Source: Pseudomonas weihenstephanensis (GTDB taxonomy: Bacteria; Pseudomonadota; Gammaproteobacteria; Pseudomonadales; Pseudomonadaceae). From it: DNA of 64,000 bases. The stretch covers positions 248,001 through 312,000 of the forward strand of contig NZ_JYLF01000005.1 of the NCBI RefSeq assembly GCF_001043055.1, in the 5' to 3' direction. Below, in pieces: positions 35,057 through 43,674 of this stretch; the stretch's first letter is position 1, and each line of letters opens with the position of its first letter. A program made the position numbers and the translations under genes. The notes beneath the pieces are model-generated. The model did no database searches. It had not been told where the DNA came from and was given only the letters and a program-made list of their open reading frames with translations.

Positions 35057-35596
35057 TCAGTCTTTACCACGCAGCATGCTGTTCAGCACCCCGTCACGTC
35101 GTACCGACGCGTGAAACAGGGCTGCCGCCACATGCAGCAAGACGGTGATGAACAGTAAATATGCCAAGTACGTATGCGCGGTGCGCAAGAAGGCGAAGGT
35201 CTTGGCGTTCGCGGGCAATAAGGCGGGCAGTTGCAGCGATTGGCTTAGCATCACCGGATCACCCGCCGCCGAGATCATTGCCCAGCCCACAAGGGGCAAG
35301 GTGAACATCAGCGCATACAACAACACATGGGACATTTTGGCCGCGAGCACTTGCACCGCAGGCAAATCGGCCGGCAGTGGCGGTTGCCGGGTCGAAAACC
35401 GCACAAACAGACGGACCACCACCAACAGTAAAATCGCAATGCCCAACGGTTTATGCAGATTGAGCAGCCATACGTGCCGTGCTGAAACCGACGCGGCCAT
35501 ACCGGCGCCAATAAACAGCATGCTCACGATCATCAAGGCCATCAGCCAGTGCAGCAGGCGCGCCAACGGCGCGAAGTGAGAGACAGGCGCGCTCAT
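35057..35596 (-). CDS. Cytochrome b561 family protein
   Basis: A 179-residue inner-membrane di-heme cytochrome b561 with four hydrophobic helices. Candidate heme-ligand histidines are in RLLHWLMA, NLHKPLG, MSHVLLY and TVLLHVAAALFH. It moves electrons from the quinone pool or a reductant. The ATG overlaps the stop of the catalase-like gene by 4 bases, so the two are one unit; b561 may supply electrons to that periplasmic peroxidase, which is inference. Confidence 0.92.
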   Translation of the reverse strand: MSAPVSHFAPLARLLHWLMALMIVSMLFIGAGMAASVSARHVWLLNLHKPLGIAILLLVVVRLFVRFSTRQPPLPADLPAVQVLAAKMSHVLLYALMFTLPLVGWAMISAAGDPVMLSQSLQLPALLPANAKTFAFLRTAHTYLAYLLFITVLLHVAAALFHASVRRDGVLNSMLRGKD

Positions 35597-36675
35597 GGGC
35601 GTGGCTCCTGAGGGAGTTGATCAACTTCACCGGTGCGCCGGTGATACGAGCTGGCGTAGGCGGCAGACCGCGCGGCCAGCAACGGGTCTGCGGAAGCCTG
35701 GATACCCGCAGGCAGGATCAAGGGGTCGTAGTTGATGTCGCGGCATTCCCCGCTGTTCTGCGCCTGTGTGCTGGTGAGCACCAACGTGCCCGCCGTGATC
35801 ACTTTGCGTGCAGCGGGCCAGGCTTTGCTGGCGTCGTCAATCGGGTCGCCGGCCTCGGCCAGGGTCAGGTTGAACTGCCACTTCAAAGGCCCGTTGGCTA
35901 TGCGCTGCACCAAGTCCTGCTGCAGATAATCGGCTTCGTTCGGGGCAGCGACGCCGGGGGCATCCTGATCCATCGGCACGACGCCCCAACGCACCGCCTG
36001 GCGCTCGCCCGCCGAATTCACCAGGTAAAAGGCATTAATCGCGTTGTAGCGCTCAGTGGCAAAACTGGCAGAAGGTTTGGCTGTTTTCACCCATTGCAAA
36101 AACGCGGTGGTTTCCGGGTGCGAGGCAAAAAAGGCGGGCATGGCGGTGGGTTTGGGCTTACCGGTGGAAGGCTCAGGGCTACCCGCTTGAAGCATTTGAT
36201 AGAAGGCTTGGGGGGTGCCCACCGGAAATACCGGCATGCTGTTCATCCCGGTGCGCCATTGTTGGCCATTGGCTTGCGTAAAACGCAGCGCCAGGCTGCG
36301 CAGCGGCACGCTGCTGTCGGGCGCATACGGGTTACCGCTGGGCAGTGCAAAGCGCCCGACCACGGGCGTACGCCCTGGGTGAAAGACCTGCGCACTGGAC
36401 ACGCCCTGCGCATCGCCGTTGCTCTCGAAATAGCCCACCACACAGATGCCTTTGGCGTGGTTGCGCCTGAAACCGGGGTGCAGGCCGTTGTTGTGCTCCA
36501 GGGCGTTGACGAAACTCTTGGGTTGCAGCCGTTGCGGGTCGAACGTCCCATTAACGTAATAAAACGCGGCACCTATCACGGCCACGACCGCACCAATACC
36601 GGCTAAACGCACCCCTACTGCACTTGAACTCAAGGGGGATTTGCCAAGCCGCGGGGGCGGCAACTGATCGACCAT
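35593..36675 (-). CDS. Catalase-family peroxidase (SrpA-like)
   Basis: A 360-residue heme protein of the small catalase-related peroxidase group (SrpA). An N-terminal helix (LAGIGAVVAVIGAAFYYVNG, about 25-44) anchors it to the membrane with the catalase-like barrel in the periplasm. The distal region shows GFRRNHAKGICVVGYF, with the histidine expected for peroxide chemistry, and RSLALRF. The start is the ATG at 36675, which has GGAG 6 bases upstream. Fusion-like pairing with a b561 cytochrome is typical. It probably detoxifies peroxides at the membrane. Confidence 0.92.
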   Translation of the reverse strand: MVDQLPPPRLGKSPLSSSAVGVRLAGIGAVVAVIGAAFYYVNGTFDPQRLQPKSFVNALEHNNGLHPGFRRNHAKGICVVGYFESNGDAQGVSSAQVFHPGRTPVVGRFALPSGNPYAPDSSVPLRSLALRFTQANGQQWRTGMNSMPVFPVGTPQAFYQMLQAGSPEPSTGKPKPTAMPAFFASHPETTAFLQWVKTAKPSASFATERYNAINAFYLVNSAGERQAVRWGVVPMDQDAPGVAAPNEADYLQQDLVQRIANGPLKWQFNLTLAEAGDPIDDASKAWPAARKVITAGTLVLTSTQAQNSGECRDINYDPLILPAGIQASADPLLAARSAAYASSYHRRTGEVDQLPQEPRP

Positions 36676-36910
36676 AATGCACTCCACGGCCACGGGGCCG
36701 ACAGTTGGGATGGCCTATGAGACACAGGCCATGCAGGCTTATTCCCGTGGCAGGACGATTATTTTCTGCGAATTATTTAGACGCCCCCGGGAATCACTAT
36801 TAATCCTAGACGTCTTCAGGGCGACGACCCGATTAACCGACCAACACCGTGCAGGCTTCATGCCGTTATTTGATCGCTCATGGTGCGAACACATCCCCTG
36901 TCGAACGATC

Positions 36911-36931
36911 ACCCTGACGTGCTCTCAGGGT
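36911..36931 (-). repeat. Hairpin overlapping the end of the small exported-peptide gene
   Basis: ACCCTGA, a 7-base loop and TCAGGGT form a perfect stem that includes the TGA stop of the gene at 36925. There is no T-run after it on the minus strand, so termination is uncertain. Confidence 0.5.
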
Positions 36932-37098
36932 TGGGTTTTGTGATCCAGCGCGGCATAGAAGTTCGCACTTTGTTGAAGGTATTTTTGCGTGTAGGCCATC
37001 GATTTTTTATCACTGGCTAGCGGTGTGGCGCTGGCGGGGAGAGCCACGGTGGCAGAGATGGCAGACGCGGCAATCACAGAGAAAAGATTGAAGTTCAT
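36925..37098 (-). CDS. Small exported hypothetical protein, 57 aa
   Basis: No family recognised. The precursor has a clear signal peptide (MNFNLFSVIAASAISATVAL then PASA) with predicted cleavage after ASA, leaving a mature peptide of about 33 residues with KKSMAYTQKYLQQSANFYAAL. The ATG at 37098 is supported by GAGG 7 bases upstream; a longer frame from 37152 has no such site. It is monocistronic. The mature peptide looks like one amphipathic helix with several Tyr and Lys residues. Confidence 0.7.
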   Translation of the reverse strand: MNFNLFSVIAASAISATVALPASATPLASDKKSMAYTQKYLQQSANFYAALDHKTQP

Positions 37099-37199
37099 GG
37101 TTAACCCTCGACGATTCAGTTGGCTTGCTGCCTTTTCAGGCCGTGGAGCCAACTTAACGCCGGGGGGTCATCCGGCAAAAATTCATTGCAGCACTAGCG

Positions 37200-37220
37200 G
37201 GTATCAGCGTGATTGATACC
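37200..37220. repeat. Inverted repeat downstream of the lactonase gene
   Basis: GGTATCA, 7 bases, and TGATACC form a perfect dyad in the 140-base gap between the lactonase gene and the small exported-peptide gene. It could be a regulator site for the latter or a weak terminator for the former. Confidence 0.45.
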
Positions 37221-37237
37221 GCGCTGCACGCCCCGCT

Positions 37238-38410
37238 TTACGGGCGATTGATGAACTTCAAGTCAGAGGGAGCATCCATTTCAAGCGTCTGCACTGCCTT
37301 GCCCAGCAGGCCGGTTTGCGGGTCACGCTCAAGCACCACAATGGCGTTGCTCATCTGATTGGCGATCAGCAAAAATTTGCCGTTCGGACTCAAGGCAAAC
37401 TCACGTGGGTGATCACCTTCAACCGAACGCCGCTGAATTTCGGTCAACTCGCCAGTGGCCGGGTCAATGCTGAACACCAGCATTTCGTTGGCCTTGCCCC
37501 GGTTGCTGACATACAGGAACTTGCCATCAGGTGACGCATGCAAGCCGCCAGCCGCACGGTTTTGCGCAGGTTTACCCTGGGCCAGTTCAATGGCCTGGCG
37601 CTGCTTGAGTTGACCCTTGTCGTAATCAAAAACAAACACCTGCGCACTCATCTCAGTGGTCAGGTACGCGTGCTTGCCATCTTTGGAGAACAACAGGTGA
37701 CGCGGACCGCTGCCCGCTGGCAACTCGATGGCGGCCGGCTCTGCCGCGACCAACGGGTGCTCGGCGTTGGCCGCCGGATCGTAACGGTAGACAAACACCT
37801 TGTCCGCGCCCAAATCACTGGCATAGACAAACTGACCATCGGGGGAAGACACCACCGAGTGCACATGGGCTGACATCTGGCGCTCGGGGTTTACCCGGCT
37901 GGCTGGATGGCTGCTCATCTGCGTCACGGGTTGCAACTCACCTTGCGCGCTGATCGGCAACACCGCCAGGCTGCCGCCGGGGTCAGCATGCACGCCATAG
38001 TTGGCCACAAACAGGTAACGCTCGTCGCTGCTCAAGCTGGAGTGGGTCGGTTCTTTACCCAGGGTTTTAACCTGGTTAATCGCGCTTAAACGGTTGGTTT
38101 TTGGGTCAATCGCCAGGCTGCTCACGCGCCCCACGATGTCTGCCTGCCCTTGCCCGTTCTCATTGACCACAAACAGCCGTTGCTGGTCCTTGGACAGGGT
38201 CAGCCAGGACGGGTTATCCGTCTTGAACACTTGCAGCGGTTGGGGCGTGATACGCCCTTTATCGCTGTCAAATTGCAGGCGGTAAATGCCCTGGCTTTTG
38301 CCCTGGGTATAGGAGCCGACCAGCAGCTCGACTTCGCTTTCAGATTCCGCCTGCGCCGACATCGCGCCGACACTTGAGGCCATCAACAAGGGCAACCATT
38401 TAAGCTTCAT
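37238..38410 (-). CDS. Lactonase family protein (beta-propeller, exported)
   Basis: A 390-residue protein of the 6-phosphogluconolactonase-like (YbhE) seven-bladed propeller family, with a signal peptide (LPLLMASSVGAMSAQAES). Characteristic stretches are LLVGSYTQGKSQGIYRLQFD near the mature start and GSGPRHLLFSKDGKHAYLTTE in the middle. The ATG at 38410 has GAGG 6 bases upstream and overlaps the preceding gene's stop by 11 bases. Export argues against the cytosolic pentose-phosphate role; a periplasmic sugar lactone is likelier. The substrate is unknown. Confidence 0.87.
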   Translation of the reverse strand: MKLKWLPLLMASSVGAMSAQAESESEVELLVGSYTQGKSQGIYRLQFDSDKGRITPQPLQVFKTDNPSWLTLSKDQQRLFVVNENGQGQADIVGRVSSLAIDPKTNRLSAINQVKTLGKEPTHSSLSSDERYLFVANYGVHADPGGSLAVLPISAQGELQPVTQMSSHPASRVNPERQMSAHVHSVVSSPDGQFVYASDLGADKVFVYRYDPAANAEHPLVAAEPAAIELPAGSGPRHLLFSKDGKHAYLTTEMSAQVFVFDYDKGQLKQRQAIELAQGKPAQNRAAGGLHASPDGKFLYVSNRGKANEMLVFSIDPATGELTEIQRRSVEGDHPREFALSPNGKFLLIANQMSNAIVVLERDPQTGLLGKAVQTLEMDAPSDLKFINRP

Positions 38411-38699
38411 CAGCGACCTCGCAATCATCGTCATCGTTAGTGGCTTTCAGCGCGCAGAGGCAAACCAGACGGTGTTCCCCGGAGTCACCGATCAGGGTCC
38501 AGCTTTGCAAGGTCTCGTCAAACACCGCCGCGTCGAGCTGCGCCAGCTTGAAACTCCAGCGCTTTTCGGCGCGACCGTCCATGCACTTGATGAGCAATTG
38601 CACATCGTCCAGAGAGAATTCCCAGGCATGCAGCCCGTCGATGACCAGCATGTCGCTGGTTTCAAGGGCTGTGCGCAAGGTCTGGTTTGAATCGCTCAT
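38400..38699 (-). CDS. Small hypothetical protein, 99 aa (possibly DUF5629)
   Basis: A small acidic cytoplasmic protein with no signal peptide. It begins MSDSNQTLRTALETSDMLVI and ends in a run of Asp residues (TNDDDDCEVADEA). It resembles a short Pseudomonas family I believe is DUF5629, which is not certain. Its stop lies inside the lactonase ribosome-binding region, so the two are coupled. It contains ALKATN and CLCALK segments, which show no metal pattern. Confidence 0.75.
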   Translation of the reverse strand: MSDSNQTLRTALETSDMLVIDGLHAWEFSLDDVQLLIKCMDGRAEKRWSFKLAQLDAAVFDETLQSWTLIGDSGEHRLVCLCALKATNDDDDCEVADEA

Positions 38700-38781
38700 T
38701 CATCAATCACCTGTAAGAAAGGCGCAATGATAGGTCAATCCGTCGCAGTTACCCACGCAAAACAGTGATTGCTTTGTGCAT

Positions 38782-41700
38782 TCAAAGTAAAAAGCGCTCA
38801 ACAATCATCCGCTGACTAATTTTGCCGTAATACACCTCAGGTACTTTTTCACCGGGTTTAGCTTTGGCTTCAAGGCTTTGCTTGCTGGCTTTACGTTGAT
38901 CCTTGAGTTTGAAATGCGCCGACGTCGGCGTGTTATCCGGCGCCTCCAAGGTTGCATAGTGCAAGTGGGCATACCACACCACCTGGTTTTTCTTGTTGAG
39001 TACCTGATACTCCTGCACGAAGTCGTTTCGAGGCCCAAACATCTTGATCCGACCGCCTTCTTTGTGCAGATGCACATCGCCCTTGTGCAGTAAGAAATCA
39101 ACGGTGGCCTCAGTCGGCGGCAGTGACTTGAGGATCCACAACGCCTGTTCACGCAGCTTCTGCGCACCCTCGCGCAAGCGTTTGAGCAATGACTGCGGGG
39201 TGCCGGACTTGGGCTTGTCTTGCACCGGCTCATCAGGAAATCCACGCTCTAGTTCGCCAATCAGCGCATCAAGCTTGAGCGCTTCACGCTCTAGAATCTC
39301 TTCAAGCTCCAGAGGAAATTTGGAGTTTTTTGCGTAAACCTTGACCCGGTTGATCTTAGGGTCAACGTTGCTCAACAGCTCATTGCATTGGGTGCGGATA
39401 GCACCAAGCGCTCTGACCGGGGCCGGGGCAGCTTTGGGTTCTATGGCCTCCCAGTAATTGGGGGATGATTCACGAAAGTCCATCTTGGGCAATGTCGCGC
39501 CAGGACTCATCGGTCTATCGGCGGGCTCGCTTAGACGTGATTCCCCGACCTTAACGACCAACGGCTCCTGATCTGACGTGCGTGGCTGCACAACACCGAT
39601 CAATACACCGTTTTTACGGGTCTTGATAATTCTGGAGAGCAGCCGCACGTGTCGTGAAGGATTAGGCTGCGAAGGCAGCCATTCTGTTTCTCGGCGATTC
39701 TCGTCGGCCAACTGCTGTTCAACTTTAAGGCTGAATTCTTCGATGAGTTCGGTTAGCCGGTTGTAGTCGGTCAGGTTGAACTTGTCTCCCACTTCAAGGT
39801 GCAAAATAGCCAACGAATCCTGAGCCCTGGCATAGCGCTCATGCAGGTCGGTCAAGATTTCTACACGTTCGTGATGTGTAAATAGGCTGGTATCGGACAA
39901 TTGCGCATGGGTTTGCAGGGAAAACGTCAAAGGCCAGATGATTTCTCTCAGCGCTTGCCACTCTGGACCAAATATCTCTTTGGGGACAATATCGGTCAAT
40001 ATCCCCATATAAATGGACATGAAATCCAGCTCCGTGGCTTGTTGCAAGGTGCCATCTGGACGCGCCACGCGCGCCATGCACCGAGTTCGGGTCTCGGCTT
40101 TCGCATAACCCACGCGGGGTGACTCACGTAACACGTCAAGAAGCCGTACTTGTTCGCGAAAATCGTTCAAGTGCTGTTGCTGAGCCTTGAATAACTCGCG
40201 TCGAAAGTTGGCATATCGAGCCCCCTCATTTCTGGCCATGATTTCTTCGGCCCTGCCCGCAAATTCGGGATACAGCGCAATGAGATGGATGAGGTAAAGA
40301 TGCTGGGCATACACGATATCTGTCGCAAAATCGAAAAAAGCTTCGTTGAAATTACCTTCGTGTATATGGTCCTTAACGTCGCTCATTAACGCGTGTCGCT
40401 CCTTGAAATTCGCGTATTGCACCGCAAACTCCGCTCGACCTTTCTCTGCCAGTGATCGCAGGTTTTTGACGCGCAAGGTTTTTTCAAGATAGGTCAAGCC
40501 CTTACTTAAATCGTTGTCTTGCGTTTCTATTGCCTTTTTGCGCGCTTCATCGAGTTCATCATGGATCTGCTGTTCCTTGGTATAGAACGCATACTCTTGG
40601 TTGTTCAACTCATTGATACGCTTGTTGCGCAGTGCTTGCTGCGCAGCCAGTTCGCGACGGGTCTTCGGGCCGCCGCCACGCAAGCGCATGCCCGTGTCAA
40701 AGTCCCACTTACCGGTGGCGTCTTGCCGAATCCATGGTCCGGTTTGAGTAGGGTCTCGCGGGTTGATCAAGACCACCCCTTCATCGGCCAGGTACACCTC
40801 ATAACTGTGCCCCCTGATCACGGCATGCCATCTGCCATCAATGACATACAACCCCTTGTACTGACCCTGCGCGACAGGTGCACGTCCCCCCGGGTCGCGC
40901 CCGCGGTTACTGTCCAGCCAAGTCAACTGCGTTTCATTAAAGTGGATACGCGGATTATTGAACCAGGAAAAATCCAGCGTACTGTGCTGATTGCCCACCG
41001 CGACGCTAGAGAAATAAACCGGTCCCTGTTCAACCTTGACTGAATCAGGTTCGAAGGCAGCTTCAGCCGGCCGTGGCTGTGGTCCGATAAACTGCGCCGC
41101 AAGGGACTCCTCCTCACTCACGGGCACAACCTTGGGCGGCACTGATTGAGTGACATGCAGTAAGACCAGCCCAATATTGAAAAGCAGGTCAATAATCGCC
41201 GGTGCCTTGCTGCCTTCCTGGTCATTGCCCAGCGCCTTGATATCGTTCTGTAGCGCTGAGAAGGTCAACACTATCCAACTGAATACAGCTACCGGGCCTC
41301 TTAAAAACGGCAACACTGTATTAAACAGTAACCAGCCTCCTTCTTTTAGAGTCGCCCATCGACTCTCTGTGTTGGATACGGATTGGCGGTCAGCCAGCTC
41401 AATCAGCGCCCGTGTGTTTTCCATGTACAAATCATGCAAAAACTGACTTCTTAAAGGCCGTAGATAAAACGTCTCGGTTGCGTTTATACCCACGTTAACC
41501 AGGCTCAATACGCCGGACTCCATCGTTGCGCGCGACGTCTCAGACATCCAGTCAAGGACGCTGCTGCGCAAGGGTCCCGTTTCGCGTATCGCCTCTAGCA
41601 GGGCTTGCGCACTCGTGAATTCGAGTAACACGGCCTTGTACAAGGGCCTATACAAGACGCAACGCCCACCGGGATTATCGGTCAGGCCGATCACAAACAT

Positions 41701-43485
41701 ATTGCGCACATAATCAGGCACCGCCTTGGGCCTGCTCAACCATGCCAATGGACTGATGCAAACGCCCTTGCCATCAAGCACTCTGGACATGGCGTCTTCC
41801 TGCATCAATGCGCCAATACAGCGATACCCCCAAACAGTCAGCCCTGCGGCCCCTTTCAGCACACTTTCCAAGGCCAGCATCGGCAGTGTCACCCGCAACT
41901 GATCAACAAACAGTACTTCTCGACGCACAGACTCATCAGCCTCATCAAGCAGCAAACGCTTGATCAATGCCGGGTATCTGGCCCCCACATCCACTCGCTG
42001 AATCAGTGACCGCACGTAAGCCGGTGTCATCCACCAGTCCTGAATCAGTTGATTGTGCCGATGACGAATCGTCATATGCCCGCTGGGTATCGCAGCCAAA
42101 TTTTGCAACGCCAACTCGGTCAGCGTGAACGTCACCGTTCGCACGCTGCCCGCCGTACCAAACGCACCGCTAGCCACGAGGAAATCGAGCTCGATATCAT
42201 CCGAGTAATAACCTGGCGCCAAGGGTTGGTCCTTGAGCATTTGTTCACGAAGGACTTTGGACGCGTACGTGTGCAGGTCCTCGATACCGTCGTTAAACGC
42301 ACGTCCCTTGGCGTTACGCAGGACATTGGCCAGGTCAATAACGTGAGAGCGATATGCAAAGCGATCAGCGGCGCTTGCCTGTTGTAACCATTGAGGCAGA
42401 GCCGTAAACACACGCCCCAACGCCGCAGCGTCATACACGGAGTCGGATTCACTTTCTTCATTGAACACCGCGCTCAGGTCAGTGATGTCAGCGAGTTGAC
42501 GCTCAAGCAGTTCAACTGTGCATTGATTCGCCCCTGAAGGCGGTTTGATCGCTGCCACCTCTTCAAGTTGATTGTTGAGCAAAATCATCGTTTGCGTGTG
42601 AAGGCAATCCCCACTGGGTTCGTAGCGCTTCCAAGTCAGCGAATCAATCAGGTAACTGCTGCCCAGCACCCTGCCCATAACGCGGCCATAAGCACTCCAC
42701 GTTGCAAAAGGCTCGATAGCTCCAGAAGGCTTGCATTGCATCACCTGCTCACGACCGTCGACCTGATGCGCAATCAGAAGATCGGGGGATAACTGCGTGT
42801 ACGCTGCCCCCGCTTGGGATACTTGAAACTGAGCGAAATACACCGTGGGCCTCTCACTGGCGTTAAAGACCCGCAAACGGTCCTCAATCACCGGGTACTT
42901 GAGTACCTGGCGCACCACCGCAATCTGCTCATCACTGAGCCATCCACGGGTATTGACCGAAGACAGCAACCTGCCACTCAGCAACGTCACCAACCAATGC
43001 TGACGGCTGCGAAAGATTCCCGTCGGCTGGTTCCAATAGTCAACCAGTGCCGCTTGAAAGGCTCTTCTCCACTCGCGCAAAACGCCGCGTATGACCTGCT
43101 CTACCGTTGTCATCGGCAACAAGGGTGCAGCGCCCACTGACACAACCCCGCCAACGGGCACCTGTGCCAGAAAACATTGCTGAGGTTCGTAATACGTGTA
43201 GTAAAGGGGCGTTGCGCAGGCGATATGTCCAAGCACCGCCTCAAGTAGCACGTGTTGACGCGGTACGCTCAGGACGTGTTCTCGCTGATCAACGGTCCAG
43301 ACAACATTCAGTTGATCAAGCGGCGGCAAGGTTCCCCAGGGGCCCAGTTTGCTTTTCAGGCTCTTCTCAAGCAACTCACTGACAACACTGCGTAATGTCG
43401 GCCGTGCGCTAAATTGATGAGCAATGGCCCGTTGCAGTACATCAGCAGGGTTCAGGGCTAGCGGCGTATCGGTGGGGATTGTCAT
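38782..43485 (-). CDS. Giant DUF6543 (dermonecrotic toxin domain) protein
   Basis: A 1567-residue protein of the Pseudomonas DUF6543 group, annotated elsewhere as dermonecrotic toxin domain-containing. The recognisable core is PGGRCVLYRPLYKAVLLEF (around residue 605) and YKGLYVIDGRWHAVIRG plus TGMRLRGGGPKTRREL (around 870-940). Two hydrophobic segments lie near residues 710-780. The last third is coiled-coil-like and the C-terminal end, RMIVERFLL, is the usual family end, so the gene is complete. I chose the ATG at 43485 (GGAAG upstream); the frame is open further up without a better site. No signal peptide, no secretion or immunity gene is adjacent. GC content dips in its middle. A toxin or effector role is inferred from the family. 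Confidence 0.85.
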   Translation of the reverse strand: MTIPTDTPLALNPADVLQRAIAHQFSARPTLRSVVSELLEKSLKSKLGPWGTLPPLDQLNVVWTVDQREHVLSVPRQHVLLEAVLGHIACATPLYYTYYEPQQCFLAQVPVGGVVSVGAAPLLPMTTVEQVIRGVLREWRRAFQAALVDYWNQPTGIFRSRQHWLVTLLSGRLLSSVNTRGWLSDEQIAVVRQVLKYPVIEDRLRVFNASERPTVYFAQFQVSQAGAAYTQLSPDLLIAHQVDGREQVMQCKPSGAIEPFATWSAYGRVMGRVLGSSYLIDSLTWKRYEPSGDCLHTQTMILLNNQLEEVAAIKPPSGANQCTVELLERQLADITDLSAVFNEESESDSVYDAAALGRVFTALPQWLQQASAADRFAYRSHVIDLANVLRNAKGRAFNDGIEDLHTYASKVLREQMLKDQPLAPGYYSDDIELDFLVASGAFGTAGSVRTVTFTLTELALQNLAAIPSGHMTIRHRHNQLIQDWWMTPAYVRSLIQRVDVGARYPALIKRLLLDEADESVRREVLFVDQLRVTLPMLALESVLKGAAGLTVWGYRCIGALMQEDAMSRVLDGKGVCISPLAWLSRPKAVPDYVRNMFVIGLTDNPGGRCVLYRPLYKAVLLEFTSAQALLEAIRETGPLRSSVLDWMSETSRATMESGVLSLVNVGINATETFYLRPLRSQFLHDLYMENTRALIELADRQSVSNTESRWATLKEGGWLLFNTVLPFLRGPVAVFSWIVLTFSALQNDIKALGNDQEGSKAPAIIDLLFNIGLVLLHVTQSVPPKVVPVSEEESLAAQFIGPQPRPAEAAFEPDSVKVEQGPVYFSSVAVGNQHSTLDFSWFNNPRIHFNETQLTWLDSNRGRDPGGRAPVAQGQYKGLYVIDGRWHAVIRGHSYEVYLADEGVVLINPRDPTQTGPWIRQDATGKWDFDTGMRLRGGGPKTRRELAAQQALRNKRINELNNQEYAFYTKEQQIHDELDEARKKAIETQDNDLSKGLTYLEKTLRVKNLRSLAEKGRAEFAVQYANFKERHALMSDVKDHIHEGNFNEAFFDFATDIVYAQHLYLIHLIALYPEFAGRAEEIMARNEGARYANFRRELFKAQQQHLNDFREQVRLLDVLRESPRVGYAKAETRTRCMARVARPDGTLQQATELDFMSIYMGILTDIVPKEIFGPEWQALREIIWPLTFSLQTHAQLSDTSLFTHHERVEILTDLHERYARAQDSLAILHLEVGDKFNLTDYNRLTELIEEFSLKVEQQLADENRRETEWLPSQPNPSRHVRLLSRIIKTRKNGVLIGVVQPRTSDQEPLVVKVGESRLSEPADRPMSPGATLPKMDFRESSPNYWEAIEPKAAPAPVRALGAIRTQCNELLSNVDPKINRVKVYAKNSKFPLELEEILEREALKLDALIGELERGFPDEPVQDKPKSGTPQSLLKRLREGAQKLREQALWILKSLPPTEATVDFLLHKGDVHLHKEGGRIKMFGPRNDFVQEYQVLNKKNQVVWYAHLHYATLEAPDNTPTSAHFKLKDQRKASKQSLEAKAKPGEKVPEVYYGKISQRMIVERFLL

Positions 43486-43622
43486 AGGGTATTGGCTTCC
43501 AGAAGGTTCACATTGGCGGGTCACCCACCATTGACGGTCATCTAAAAACAAAAAAGCCCTGCGACTGCGGTACACCTTTATGACGCGATGAGACACCTTG
43601 ATGTTGCGTTCAGCGATCCATG

Positions 43623-43660
43623 AAAAAAGGCGCTCACCGATCACTCGGTAAGCGCCTTTG
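43623..43660 (-). terminator. pepN terminator
   Basis: AAAGGCGCTCACCGA, a TCAC loop and TCGGTAAGCGCCTTT form a long stem; on the minus strand it ends in TTTTTT. It lies just after the pepN stop. Confidence 0.93.
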
Positions 43661-43674
43661 TTTACCCCTGTGGT

